Shown: positions 6,954-15,102 of the stretch, piece after piece | Position numbering within the stretch: position 1 is the first letter of the stretch | How the letters are laid out: each line of letters starts with the position of its first letter | Assembly: GCA_025465475.1 (NCBI GenBank) | Contig: JAODMR010000156.1 | Location: 1-46,424, forward strand | DNA: 46,424 nucleotides | Source of the DNA: Micrococcaceae bacterium | GTDB taxonomy: Bacteria; Actinomycetota; Actinomycetes; Actinomycetales; Micrococcaceae | Direction of reading: 5' to 3' | Position numbers and translations under genes: made by a program | The notes under the pieces: generated by a model | What the model saw: the letters and a program-made list of their open reading frames with translations, nothing else | Databases searched by the model: none | What the model was told of the DNA's origin: nothing

Positions 6954-9149
6954 ATGACGCCCAACGCCCCGGATGCTGCCGGAATCGTGCCCGAAACCCT
7001 GCCGGACACCGAAGGCCGGGACGAGTTCCTGTGGCTGGAGGACATCTCCGGTGCAGCACCGCTGGAGTGGGTCAGCGAACATAACGCCCGCAGTGACGCC
7101 CTGCTGGTCACCCCCGATTACTCCGCGCTGGAGAGCCGGGTATTGGAGGTGCTGGATTCCACCGACCGGATTCCCATGGTGACCAAGCGCGGAAGCTGGT
7201 ACTACAACTTCTGGCGGGACCAGGAGCACCCGCGCGGCTTGTGGCGTCGAACCGACTGGGAGAGCTACCGATCGAATCATCCCGACTGGGACGTGCTGTT
7301 GGACCTGGACGGCCTCAGCGCCGGGGAGGGCGTGCCGTGGGTGTGGGCCGGCGCAGCACTCCTGCGGCCCATCGACCCGGATGCTCCCTACGAGCGTGCC
7401 ATGGTGGCCCTCTCCCCCGACGGAGGTGACGCTGTCACCTACCGCGAATTCGCCCTGGAGGACAGGCGTTTCGTGGACCCGGAGGCCGGAGGCTTCGTCC
7501 TGCCCACTGCCAAGACCCGGCTGAGCTGGCTGGACGCGGACACCCTGTATGTGGGAACCGATTTTGGCCCCGGCTCGCTGACAACCTCAAGCTACCCGCG
7601 CAGTTCCCGCATTCTGCGCCGGGGTGGCACGCTATCGGAAGCGGAGCTGTACTTTGAGGTGCCGCCGGAGCATCTGACCGGCTCCGTCGCCCACGATCCG
7701 ACGCCGGGCTTCGAACGGGACCTGGCCTTCGACGTCGTCGACTTCTTTTCCAGCCGCACGTATCTGCGCCGCGGGGACGACTGGGTGCGCGTCGAGGTGC
7801 CGGACACGGTCAACGTGTCGCTGCACCGGCAGTGGCTGTTGCTGCGGCCCCGGGAGGACTGGCAGGTCGGCCAGACCCTGCATCCGGGAGGATCGCTGCT
7901 GGCCATCGAGCTGGAAGCCTTCCTTGCCGGTGACCGGAACCTGGTACAGGCGTTCCTCCCTGACGCGCGCACGTCACTGCAGTCCTGGTCCTGGACAGAG
8001 AATTTCCTGCTGCTGAATCTGCTGGCCGATGTGTCCTCGCAGGTTCGGGTGGTGGAACCCGGAACCTGGTCCGACAGGCCGCTGGAGGGCTGCCCGCCGC
8101 TGCAGACCGTGGACGTTTCCGCCGTCGACGACGAGGACGGGGATGACTACTGGCAGGTTTCCTCGGGCTTCCTGACGCCCAGCACCCTGAGCCGCGGCAC
8201 GCTGGGGCATCCCGACCCGGGAAGCGGCGCGGGGACGGCTGCGGGAAGCGGCGCGGGCGTGGGATCCGGCGCGACGCCGGTCCGGGCGGCGCCGTCGTTT
8301 TTCCCGGAGGACGATTATGAGGTGCAGCAGCACTTCGCGGTGTCGCTGGATGGTACCCGGGTGCCGTATTTTCAGGTCGCGTCGCGGCAACTGGCGCTCG
8401 ACGGCGGTAATCCGACCCTGCTGAGCGGGTACGGCGGATTCGAAATCTCCCGCACCCCGGCCTACAGCGGTGCCGTGGGACGGACCTGGCTGGACAGGCG
8501 TGCACTGGTGGCCGGGAGGGAACGGGGCGGCGTTTACGTCGTGGCCAACATTCGGGGTGGCGGCGAGTACGGGCCCGGCTGGCACCGGGCAGCTCTGCAG
8601 GAAAACCGGCACCGAGCCTACGAGGACTTTGCGGCGGTGGCGGAGGATTTGGTGCGCCGCGGAGTCACGTCCCGCGAACGCCTGGGCTGTGAGGGGCGCA
8701 GCAATGGCGGGCTGTTGGTGGGGAACATGCTCACCCGGTATCCGCAGCTCTTCGGTGCGGTGTCCTGCGGTGTGCCGCTGCTGGACATGCGCCGCTACAC
8801 CAAGCTCTCCGCAGGGTATTCGTGGATCGCCGAGTACGGTAATCCGGACCTGCCGGAGCAATGGGAGTTTATCCGGACCTTCTCGCCGTACCACCTGCTG
8901 CAGGCCGGAACGGACTATCCGCCGGCGTTCATCTGGACGGCAACCTCGGACGACCGTGTAGGACCCGTGCAGGCCCGCAAGATGGTCGCCCGGATGGAAG
9001 ACCTGGGCGTGCCGGATGTCTGGTTTTACGAGTCACTCGAGGGCGGCCACGCCGGAGCCAGCGACAACCGGCAGGCGGCCAGGCTGCACACGGCCAGCCA
9101 CGAGTTCCTGTGGCGGGCGTTGACGGGTTCGCTTCGGCAACCGCTGTAG
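6954..9149 (+). CDS. S9A prolyl oligopeptidase-family serine peptidase
   Basis: Cytosolic oligopeptidase of 731 residues without a signal peptide. An N-terminal beta-propeller region is followed by an alpha/beta-hydrolase domain. The catalytic triad is visible: Ser583 in GRSNGGLL, Asp667 in SDDRVGP and His699 in EGGHAGA. The oxyanion-region segment VVANIRGGGEYGPGWH is also typical. It probably cleaves short proline-containing or other small peptides. A flexible Gly/Ser/Ala linker (GSGAGTAAGSGAGVGSG, near residues 424-440) sits between propeller and hydrolase. The start is supported by TAGGAT six bases upstream and by the divergent neighbour; no Shine-Dalgarno is visible. Confidence 0.92.
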   Translation: MTPNAPDAAGIVPETLPDTEGRDEFLWLEDISGAAPLEWVSEHNARSDALLVTPDYSALESRVLEVLDSTDRIPMVTKRGSWYYNFWRDQEHPRGLWRRTDWESYRSNHPDWDVLLDLDGLSAGEGVPWVWAGAALLRPIDPDAPYERAMVALSPDGGDAVTYREFALEDRRFVDPEAGGFVLPTAKTRLSWLDADTLYVGTDFGPGSLTTSSYPRSSRILRRGGTLSEAELYFEVPPEHLTGSVAHDPTPGFERDLAFDVVDFFSSRTYLRRGDDWVRVEVPDTVNVSLHRQWLLLRPREDWQVGQTLHPGGSLLAIELEAFLAGDRNLVQAFLPDARTSLQSWSWTENFLLLNLLADVSSQVRVVEPGTWSDRPLEGCPPLQTVDVSAVDDEDGDDYWQVSSGFLTPSTLSRGTLGHPDPGSGAGTAAGSGAGVGSGATPVRAAPSFFPEDDYEVQQHFAVSLDGTRVPYFQVASRQLALDGGNPTLLSGYGGFEISRTPAYSGAVGRTWLDRRALVAGRERGGVYVVANIRGGGEYGPGWHRAALQENRHRAYEDFAAVAEDLVRRGVTSRERLGCEGRSNGGLLVGNMLTRYPQLFGAVSCGVPLLDMRRYTKLSAGYSWIAEYGNPDLPEQWEFIRTFSPYHLLQAGTDYPPAFIWTATSDDRVGPVQARKMVARMEDLGVPDVWFYESLEGGHAGASDNRQAARLHTASHEFLWRALTGSLRQPL

Positions 9150-9150
9150 C

Positions 9151-9167
9151 GCCGTCGTTCCGACGGC
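9151..9167. terminator. Short hairpin between convergent genes
   Basis: GCCGTCG-TTC-CGACGGC forms a perfect 7-bp stem directly after the S9 peptidase stop, before the convergent glycosidase end. There is no U-tract. It is probably a weak bidirectional terminator. Confidence 0.4.
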
Positions 9168-9205
9168 TCAGTCGTCGGCGTTCCGAAGGGTCGGCCGTCG
9201 AACCG

Positions 9206-11086
9206 TCAGCGTTCCGGCAGCGCGCCCAAGGCGACGGCGATCGGAACGGCGGAGGCCGCGGCCCAGGCCTGCGGCCGGCATGACGCCGGATAGGGAACGG
9301 GAGGCCCCTGCGCCGCGGGGGCTCCCGAGAACAGTTCGGGCAGGCGCCAGTCGAAGGCTTCGGCGGCGTCCAGCAGAGCGGTGGCCAGCTCCGCTGCCTC
9401 CGCGGTGAAGCCGGCCTGGCGCATGCCAAGCAGGATCAGGGCGGTGTCATGGGTCCAAACGGATCCACCGTGGTACCGGGTGGGCCAGTAGGCGCCGTTA
9501 CTGTGCGACAAGGTCCGGATGCCGTAACCGGAAAACAGGTCGGCGTCCATCAGCCGGCGCACCACAAGGGTTTCCTCCTTGGGGTTCAGCAATCCGGTGC
9601 CCAGCAGGTGGCCCATGTTGCTGGCGATTCCGTCCACCCTGTTCTTGCCGGCGTCCAGGGCGAGTGCCGGATAGGGGCCGGAAGCGTCGGCGCACCAGAA
9701 CTGGGCGCGGAAGCGTTCGTTGAGCCGCCGGGCGTAGTCGCGCCAGAACCCGGCGCCCTCCTGGCCGAAATGGTCCAACAGGGCGGCACCGGCGAGCGCC
9801 GCCCGGTGCGCGTAGCCTTGCACCTCGGCGAGCGCGATCGGGCCCGGAGCCAGGGAACCGTTCTGCCGGCGGATGGCGTCGGCCGAGTCCTTCCATCCCT
9901 GGTTCGCCAGCCCGGAGCCGGACGCGTCCAGGTATTCCAGAAAGCCGTCCCCGTCAGGGTCGGCCCAATCGCGCAACCATCCCAACGCCCGCTTCAACGG
10001 CTCGAGTTGCTGGGCCACCTCCCCGTCCGGCAGTCCGGCGCGCCAGGCTTCGTGCAGCAGGACGATCCATAGCAGGGTTGCGTCGATGGTCCCGTAGTAC
10101 ACCGGGGGCAGCGTGATGGTGGTGCCCCCCTCGCCGAAACTGTTGGCCTCCCGCCGCAGCTCGTGCAGGATCTTTCCGGGCTGCTCTGCCGTGGACACAT
10201 CCGCCTGGGTGCCCTGCCGGGCAGCCAGGGCGCGGAGGGTTCCGCCCGCCAGGCTCAGGTCAATGGGCAGCAGCATCAGGGCCGATATCAGGGCGTCCCT
10301 GCCGAACAGGGTGAAGTACCAGGGCGCGCCGGCGGCCAGGAATCCGTCGCCGGGCGCGTCGACCGGTGCCATCCGCAACGCGTTGACGTCCTGGATGGCC
10401 CGGTCCAGCAGGCGCTGCACCCGCGGTTGGTTGACCGGGGGCACGTCCAGGGGCGCCGTCCGGCAGCCCATCAAGGGGGCGCCGGCGTCGGTAAGGTGAA
10501 GGCGCCAGAACAGCTCCACCGGCTCCCCGGGCGGCAACAGCACCTCCCAGCGCAGATAAACGACGTCGCCGTCGTCCGTCACCGTCGCGGAGCCCGGCTC
10601 AATCCTGGCGGCTGTTCCGTCGTCACGCCACCGCCAGTGCAGGGCCGCAGCACGTTGCGGCGGCTCGCCGGCAACATTGCGGCCGGACTTGATGTCCGCC
10701 ATGGTGCGGTGATTGCGTCGCAGCTGCATCTGCAGGTGCACTGTGGTGGCCCCGTCAAGGGCTGACTCCAGCCGGAGGACTTCACGCACACCGTCACTGG
10801 TCACCCTCCGGGTGTGGAGGAGCTGCACCAGCGGGTCGGCCACCGGGCTGTCGACGCGCAGGAAGTACAGATGCTCGACGGTTCCGGCGTCCTGGGTCCG
10901 CGTGGAGATCCACTCGGGTTCGTTTCCGTTCACGGTCAGCAGCACCTGGTCCAGGACCCGGTCGTCGCCGCAGTAGACGCCCTCGGCGCCGTTCCCGGTG
11001 ACCTGCCCGTCCGGCGCTGCCCAGGCCTGGACGGGGGCGGCCAGCACCGCTGTCAGGTGGTGCAGATAGGGCTGCTGCGGTGCCAT
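9206..11086 (-). CDS. Glycogen-debranching-type amylo-alpha-1,6-glucosidase family protein
   Basis: Cytosolic protein of 626 residues with two parts. An N-terminal beta-domain (about residues 1-220) resembles the glycogen debranching N-terminal domain (EGVYCGDDRVLDQVLLTVNG). A C-terminal (alpha/alpha)6-barrel glycosidase domain contains WYFTLFGRDALISALMLL near residue 250, GWKDSADAIRRQNG, and YHGGSVWTHDTALILLGMR near 535. Family members hydrolyse alpha-1,6 branches or related oligosaccharides; the exact substrate is not shown by sequence. The start is supported by AAGGAG seven bases before the ATG. It is monocistronic, with convergent and terminator boundaries on both sides. Confidence 0.85.
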   Translation of the reverse strand: MAPQQPYLHHLTAVLAAPVQAWAAPDGQVTGNGAEGVYCGDDRVLDQVLLTVNGNEPEWISTRTQDAGTVEHLYFLRVDSPVADPLVQLLHTRRVTSDGVREVLRLESALDGATTVHLQMQLRRNHRTMADIKSGRNVAGEPPQRAAALHWRWRDDGTAARIEPGSATVTDDGDVVYLRWEVLLPPGEPVELFWRLHLTDAGAPLMGCRTAPLDVPPVNQPRVQRLLDRAIQDVNALRMAPVDAPGDGFLAAGAPWYFTLFGRDALISALMLLPIDLSLAGGTLRALAARQGTQADVSTAEQPGKILHELRREANSFGEGGTTITLPPVYYGTIDATLLWIVLLHEAWRAGLPDGEVAQQLEPLKRALGWLRDWADPDGDGFLEYLDASGSGLANQGWKDSADAIRRQNGSLAPGPIALAEVQGYAHRAALAGAALLDHFGQEGAGFWRDYARRLNERFRAQFWCADASGPYPALALDAGKNRVDGIASNMGHLLGTGLLNPKEETLVVRRLMDADLFSGYGIRTLSHSNGAYWPTRYHGGSVWTHDTALILLGMRQAGFTAEAAELATALLDAAEAFDWRLPELFSGAPAAQGPPVPYPASCRPQAWAAASAVPIAVALGALPER

Positions 11087-11142
11087 GGAAAGCTCCTTCG
11101 CGGAATTGTTTCCTCGACCCTAGCCGGACCCTGTCCGTCGGG

Positions 11143-11184
11143 AAAACGCGGAAGGGCCGCGGCCCGGCAGGCCGCGGCCCTTCC
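11143..11184 (-). terminator. Strong terminator of the eight-gene catabolic operon
   Basis: Perfect 15-bp stem (11150-11164 with 11170-11184), five-base loop, followed on the minus strand by CGCGTTTTCC. It lies just after the RraA-like gene stop and closes the minus-strand operon that begins at 19240. Confidence 0.8.
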
Positions 11185-11230
11185 CTGCGCCGCTGGCGGC
11201 GGCGCATCCCCCTCGCCCGGGAATCCCGGG

Positions 11231-11998
11231 TTAGACGTTGGCGAAGTACGCCTCGATGGCGTCAATGTCCACGCTGCTGTCTGGCGTGTAGCCCAGATTG
11301 GCGTAGTGCTTGCGGCGCGAGGCCATGTCCGCCAGCAGGATGGCCCGGGCGTGCACCGCGACTTCCTGGGCGACGTGGGCGGGCACGACCACGACGCCGT
11401 CATCGTCGGCTCCAACAATGTCGCCGGGGTTCACCTGGACACCGCCGCAGGCGATGGTGGTCTGCGTTTCGATGGCCTGGATGCGGCCGGGGATGATGGT
11501 GCGGCCCCGGTGGCGCGCTACGACAGGGCTGCGCTGGGCGGCGATTTCTGCCGTGTCGCGGCAGTAGCCGTCAGTGATGATGCCGACGGCGCCGCCCAGG
11601 ACGGTGGCCATGGCGTTCTCGGAACCCCAGAAGCCCACCTCGGGTCCGCCACCGGCGTCCATGACGACGACGTGGCCGGGGTTCAGGTTTTCCGGCAACC
11701 GGGCGTGGCTGGTCTCAGCGAACCAGCGGCCGTGGGCGGCGACAATGTCCTCAGTGGTTTCCAGCTTCCACATGGGCTTGTTTGAGGGGACGCAACGGAT
11801 CGTTGCCGCTTCTCCCCAGAAGTTCATGCCCAGCCACAGCGGCCGGACTTCAGGGTCCATCAGCCCGATGTTGAAGTAGCCGATGCCATCAAGGGCATCC
11901 ACCACGTCGCAGACGCGAAGGTGCTGGTAGAGGCTGCCCAAAATGGCCGGATCGGCCTGGCTGTAGGAGACCTGCTTGGAGGAGGTGGTGATCGTCAT
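11231..11998 (-). CDS. RraA-like aldolase/decarboxylase family protein
   Basis: Last gene of the minus catabolic operon; 255 residues, larger than RraA itself (about 160). The family core GSENAMATVLGGAVGIITDG followed by YCRDTAEI carries the Arg-Asp pair that in HMG/CHA aldolases binds pyruvate carboxylate and metal. PGDIVGADDDGVVVVP near residue 190 is the other hallmark. Members cleave 4-hydroxy-4-methyl-2-oxoglutarate-type 4-hydroxy-2-oxoacids or decarboxylate oxaloacetate; here it may release pyruvate from a sugar-acid-like intermediate (inference). AAGGAG lies about twelve bases before the ATG. An 85-bp gap separates it from the amidohydrolase gene. Confidence 0.8.
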   Translation of the reverse strand: MTITTSSKQVSYSQADPAILGSLYQHLRVCDVVDALDGIGYFNIGLMDPEVRPLWLGMNFWGEAATIRCVPSNKPMWKLETTEDIVAAHGRWFAETSHARLPENLNPGHVVVMDAGGGPEVGFWGSENAMATVLGGAVGIITDGYCRDTAEIAAQRSPVVARHRGRTIIPGRIQAIETQTTIACGGVQVNPGDIVGADDDGVVVVPAHVAQEVAVHARAILLADMASRRKHYANLGYTPDSSVDIDAIEAYFANV

Positions 11999-12083
11999 TG
12001 CGGAAAAACTCCTTGTTATTGGTGATCATTCGGTGCTGTTGTGCAGCGTGCCGTGTGCTGCCTTATGGTTTCCGGCTTAGGGG

Positions 12084-12992
12084 TCAGATTCCGATGGCGG
12101 AAGAGTTCGCTGTTGCGGCCTGCACCTCCTTGAAAACGCTGGCGGTGCCGCCGGTCAGGCGGTACCAGTTCTCGGCCGTCCCGCCCCGGACCAGGGACCG
12201 GTCCTGCGGGTCGGAAAACACCTCCGCCACGACGGCGGAAAGATCAGACCAGGCCTGGCCGTACCTGCTCTTGAGCAGCACAACCGGCCAGTTGCTCGCG
12301 AGCATGAGCCGGGAGGCGCCGAAACGGGCACCAACCCATTCCACGTAGGGAAGCAGGTCCGGCCCGCGCCACGAATCCCAGGAGGTGAGGACATCAATTC
12401 CCACGGAGACCTTGACCGCCACCGACGGGTTCCCTGCCAACTCCGCGAGGTGACCGGCCCAGGGTTGCCAGGCTCCGGTGTCCAGTGGAGGCCGGCCCAG
12501 GTGGTCAATGACCATGCGCAGTTCCGGTACGGCGTCGGCCAGCTTTCCGACGGCGGTGATCTGTTCGCTGGTGACCGGGACAACGTCCCACGCCAGTCCC
12601 CGTCGGGCGATTTCCCGAAAGAGGTCCAGGGATTCCGGCCGCACCAGCCAGTCCAGTGGGTCGCGGGCGATCAGGGTGCGGACGCCGCTGAGCTTGGGAA
12701 TGGACATCCGGTCGAGTTCGGCGAGCGCCGCAGCCGGATCCGCCAGGGGCAACCAGGCGACCACGCCGGCCACCAGGTCACTCTGCGCGTACGCCGCGAG
12801 CCGGTCATTCTCGGCCGGTTCGTCGACGGACTGGATGAGGACGGTGGCGTCGATTCCTGCAGCGGCCAGTTCCGGACCGAGGTCCTCCGGCCCGAAGTCC
12901 TCCGCGAGGGCCTGGTGGGAACTGTCCCGCCAAGGCTGGTCCTGGGCAGCGGTGCGCCAAAAATGGTGATGGGCGTCGATGGTTCGGGTCAC
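12084..12992 (-). CDS. COG3618 amidohydrolase, sugar-lactonase-like
   Basis: TIM-barrel hydrolase of 302 residues. It begins with the metal-type motif DAHHHFW (His8, His10), and the segment DFGPEDLGPELAAAGIDATV is typical of L-fucono/L-rhamnono-lactonase relatives. VIDHLGRPP is also a family motif. The late motif reads LASNWPV, whereas I recall most relatives having GSDWPV, so the usual catalytic Asp appears to be Asn. The GTG at 12992 is chosen because it lies four bases after the crotonase-family stop with GGAAAGGA upstream. A longer frame into that gene is unlikely. Opening of a sugar lactone is the best guess; a pyrone-dicarboxylate hydrolase is an alternative. Confidence 0.8.
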   Translation of the reverse strand: MTRTIDAHHHFWRTAAQDQPWRDSSHQALAEDFGPEDLGPELAAAGIDATVLIQSVDEPAENDRLAAYAQSDLVAGVVAWLPLADPAAALAELDRMSIPKLSGVRTLIARDPLDWLVRPESLDLFREIARRGLAWDVVPVTSEQITAVGKLADAVPELRMVIDHLGRPPLDTGAWQPWAGHLAELAGNPSVAVKVSVGIDVLTSWDSWRGPDLLPYVEWVGARFGASRLMLASNWPVVLLKSRYGQAWSDLSAVVAEVFSDPQDRSLVRGGTAENWYRLTGGTASVFKEVQAATANSSAIGI

Positions 12993-12996
12993 GCGG

Positions 12997-13866
12997 TCAG
13001 CGTCCTTTCCAGATGGGGTGTCGGTGTTCCAGGAAGGCTGCGACGCCTTCCCGAAAGTCTTCGCTGCCATAACAGCTCCTGAGCAGGTCATCGGAGTCCA
13101 CGGGCGGGGCCGCGGCCTCCACGCGCCTGCCGGTTTCCTTCAGCGCGGCAAGCGTTAGCGGCGCTCCGGTGCGGACACGCTTCAGCAGCAGGGCTAGTTC
13201 GTCGGACAGGTCCTCCGGGGCGAAGACCTTGTGGACAAAGCCGGCAACGGCGGCCTCCTCGGCCGGTACCAGCGTGGCGGTGAGCAGCATTGCGGTGGTC
13301 CGTCCCACGCCCAGCCGGGCGTGCAGCCGGGCGACGACGGCGGCCGGCAGGCAGTTTCCCAGCGTCCGCGCGATGGGGGCACCGAACACGGCGTCGGGGG
13401 TGGCCAGGACGATGTCGCAGCTTGCGGCCACCGCGAGTCCGGCCCCGACGGCGGGGCCGGACACCACGGCGATGGTGGGGATCGCCAGATCAATCAGGCC
13501 CTGCAGCACTGCCGCCACCCGATGTTCATAGGCCAGTCCCTGTTCCGGGGTGGAGAACCGGGTGAACTGGCTGATGTCGGTTCCGGCGGCGAAAGCACCG
13601 CCGGTACCCTGCAGGACCACTGCCCGGACGGCTGGCCGTTGCCGCAAATAGCCGGGCAGGCCTTCCAGCTCGTCGTACATGCGCCAGGTGAAGGCGTTGA
13701 GCCGGCCGGGATTCGTCAGGGTCACCCACGCCACGTCGTCCTGCTCGATGATGGTCACCGAACCGGGGTCGGCAGCTGCTCCCTCGCCCGCCGTGGCGTC
13801 GGCTACCGTCGTGCCTGCCGCCGTCGTGCCTGCCGCCGGTTTTCCCGCCGGTTTTTCCGCCGTCAT
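12997..13866 (-). CDS. Crotonase-fold protein (enoyl-CoA hydratase/isomerase family) lacking both usual glutamates
   Basis: A 289-residue CoA-binding enzyme of the crotonase superfamily. The oxyanion-hole segments are present: GTGGAFAAGTDISQF (residues 87-101) and SGPAVGAGLAVAASCDI (136-152). Where classical hydratases carry Glu in GGGCEL and GxPEI, this protein reads GAGLAV and GAPIA, so a simple hydratase mechanism is unlikely. The ATG at 13866 overlaps the CaiB stop (ATGA), which fixes the start. The first 35 residues are an Ala/Gly/Thr-rich tail with internal repeats (AAGTTAAGTT). It is coupled to CaiB, so it likely acts on the CoA ester made by that transferase. Confidence 0.82.
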   Translation of the reverse strand: MTAEKPAGKPAAGTTAAGTTVADATAGEGAAADPGSVTIIEQDDVAWVTLTNPGRLNAFTWRMYDELEGLPGYLRQRPAVRAVVLQGTGGAFAAGTDISQFTRFSTPEQGLAYEHRVAAVLQGLIDLAIPTIAVVSGPAVGAGLAVAASCDIVLATPDAVFGAPIARTLGNCLPAAVVARLHARLGVGRTTAMLLTATLVPAEEAAVAGFVHKVFAPEDLSDELALLLKRVRTGAPLTLAALKETGRRVEAAAPPVDSDDLLRSCYGSEDFREGVAAFLEHRHPIWKGR

Positions 13867-15074
13867 GCTGATTGATCTGCGGCGGCCGGGAGCGGCCGTC
13901 GCGCTTCGGCGAGCACCTGCTGCGTGTCGGCGCCCAACAGGGGTGGTGCCTTGCGGATGACGGGCGGGGTCCGGTGCAGCCGTATGGGTGAGGACAGCAC
14001 CGGAACCCTCCCTTCCACCGGATGGTCGACGGCGGAGACCATGCCCCGTGCCTTGACGTGCGGGTCGCCGTCGAGGACCTGGGCGTAGTTCCGGATGGGT
14101 CCGGCCGGAACGCCCGCCTCGAGCAGGGCTGCGACCCACTCGTCCGTGTTTCTGCGGGTGAAGATGGGCTGCAATTCCCCGATGAGCTCCGCCCTGTTCG
14201 CCATCCGCCGGTTGTTGTCCAGAAACCGTTCGTCACTGAGCAGGTCCCCGGCGTCAAGCACGGCACAGAGTTTGCGCCACAGCTTTTCGTTGTTCGCCCC
14301 GATGGTGATGTAACCGTCCCGCGTGGCGATGGCCTGGTAGGGCGCCGACATGCGGTTGGCTGACCCCAACGGCTGGGGAACTTCCCCCGTGGCCCAGTAT
14401 TCGGTGGATTCCCACACGGACAGGGCCAGGGCCGTCTCGAACAGGGAAGTTTCGAGGTACTGGCCCAGCCCGTCCTTGGATCGGGCGATGACAGCCGAAA
14501 GGATTCCCACCGCACAGAACAGCCCGGCGCCCAGGTCGGCGACCGGGAGGCCGCACTTGACCGGCGCTCCCCCCGGTTCCCCGGTGATGCTCATGACGCC
14601 CGTCATGGCCTGGGCAACCAGGTCGTAGCCAGGGTAATTCGCGTAGGGCCCGGTCTGGCCGAACCCGGAGATGCTGGCGTAAATCAGGCCCGGATTCAGG
14701 TCCTTGAGGGTGTCGTAGTCGATTCCCAGCCGGGCGGTCACTCCGGGCCGGAAGTTCTCAATCACCACGTCAGCCGTTCGGACCAGGGCGTAGAATTCCG
14801 CGCGGTCCGCCTCGTCCTTGAGGTCGAGACAGACGCTGCGCTTGTTCCGGTTCAGGGACAGGAAGGCACGGCTGTCCTCGCCTTTAACCGCGTAACCCCA
14901 GGACTTGCGGGTCTGGTCGCCGGATTCCGGGTTTTCGATCTTGACGACGTCGGCGCCAAGGTCTCCCAGCATCATGGTGCAGAAGGGGCCCGACATGACC
15001 TGCGTCAGGTCCAGGACGCGGATTCCGGTGAGGGCACCGGGAGGTCCCGGCGGCTGGTTGATAGGGCTTGTCAT
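13863..15074 (-). CDS. CaiB/BaiF family III CoA-transferase
   Basis: A 403-residue enzyme that moves CoA between carboxylic acids through an aspartyl-CoA anhydride. Conserved parts visible: LDLTQVMSGPFCTMMLGDLG (residues 21-40), ADVVKIENP, SLNRNKRSVCLDL, the catalytic Asp180 in GLPVADLGAG (FRC Asp169 equivalent), and GLGQYLETSLFETALAL. It is the first of two coupled CoA genes, its stop overlapping the next start by four bases. It begins 28 bases after the binding-protein gene. The acid activated is unknown; a CoA-ester branch inside a sugar-transporter operon is unusual. Confidence in the family is high, in the substrate nil. Confidence 0.9.
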   Translation of the reverse strand: MTSPINQPPGPPGALTGIRVLDLTQVMSGPFCTMMLGDLGADVVKIENPESGDQTRKSWGYAVKGEDSRAFLSLNRNKRSVCLDLKDEADRAEFYALVRTADVVIENFRPGVTARLGIDYDTLKDLNPGLIYASISGFGQTGPYANYPGYDLVAQAMTGVMSITGEPGGAPVKCGLPVADLGAGLFCAVGILSAVIARSKDGLGQYLETSLFETALALSVWESTEYWATGEVPQPLGSANRMSAPYQAIATRDGYITIGANNEKLWRKLCAVLDAGDLLSDERFLDNNRRMANRAELIGELQPIFTRRNTDEWVAALLEAGVPAGPIRNYAQVLDGDPHVKARGMVSAVDHPVEGRVPVLSSPIRLHRTPPVIRKAPPLLGADTQQVLAEARRPLPAAADQSA

Positions 15075-15102
15075 GGTGAAGTCTCCCTGCTGGTGGTGGT
15101 AA

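Noticed and set aside
13526-14515. A long minus-strand frame spanning the CaiB and crotonase genes in another phase
   Set aside because: It crosses two well-supported coupled genes and gives a biased Arg/Ser/Pro-rich translation.
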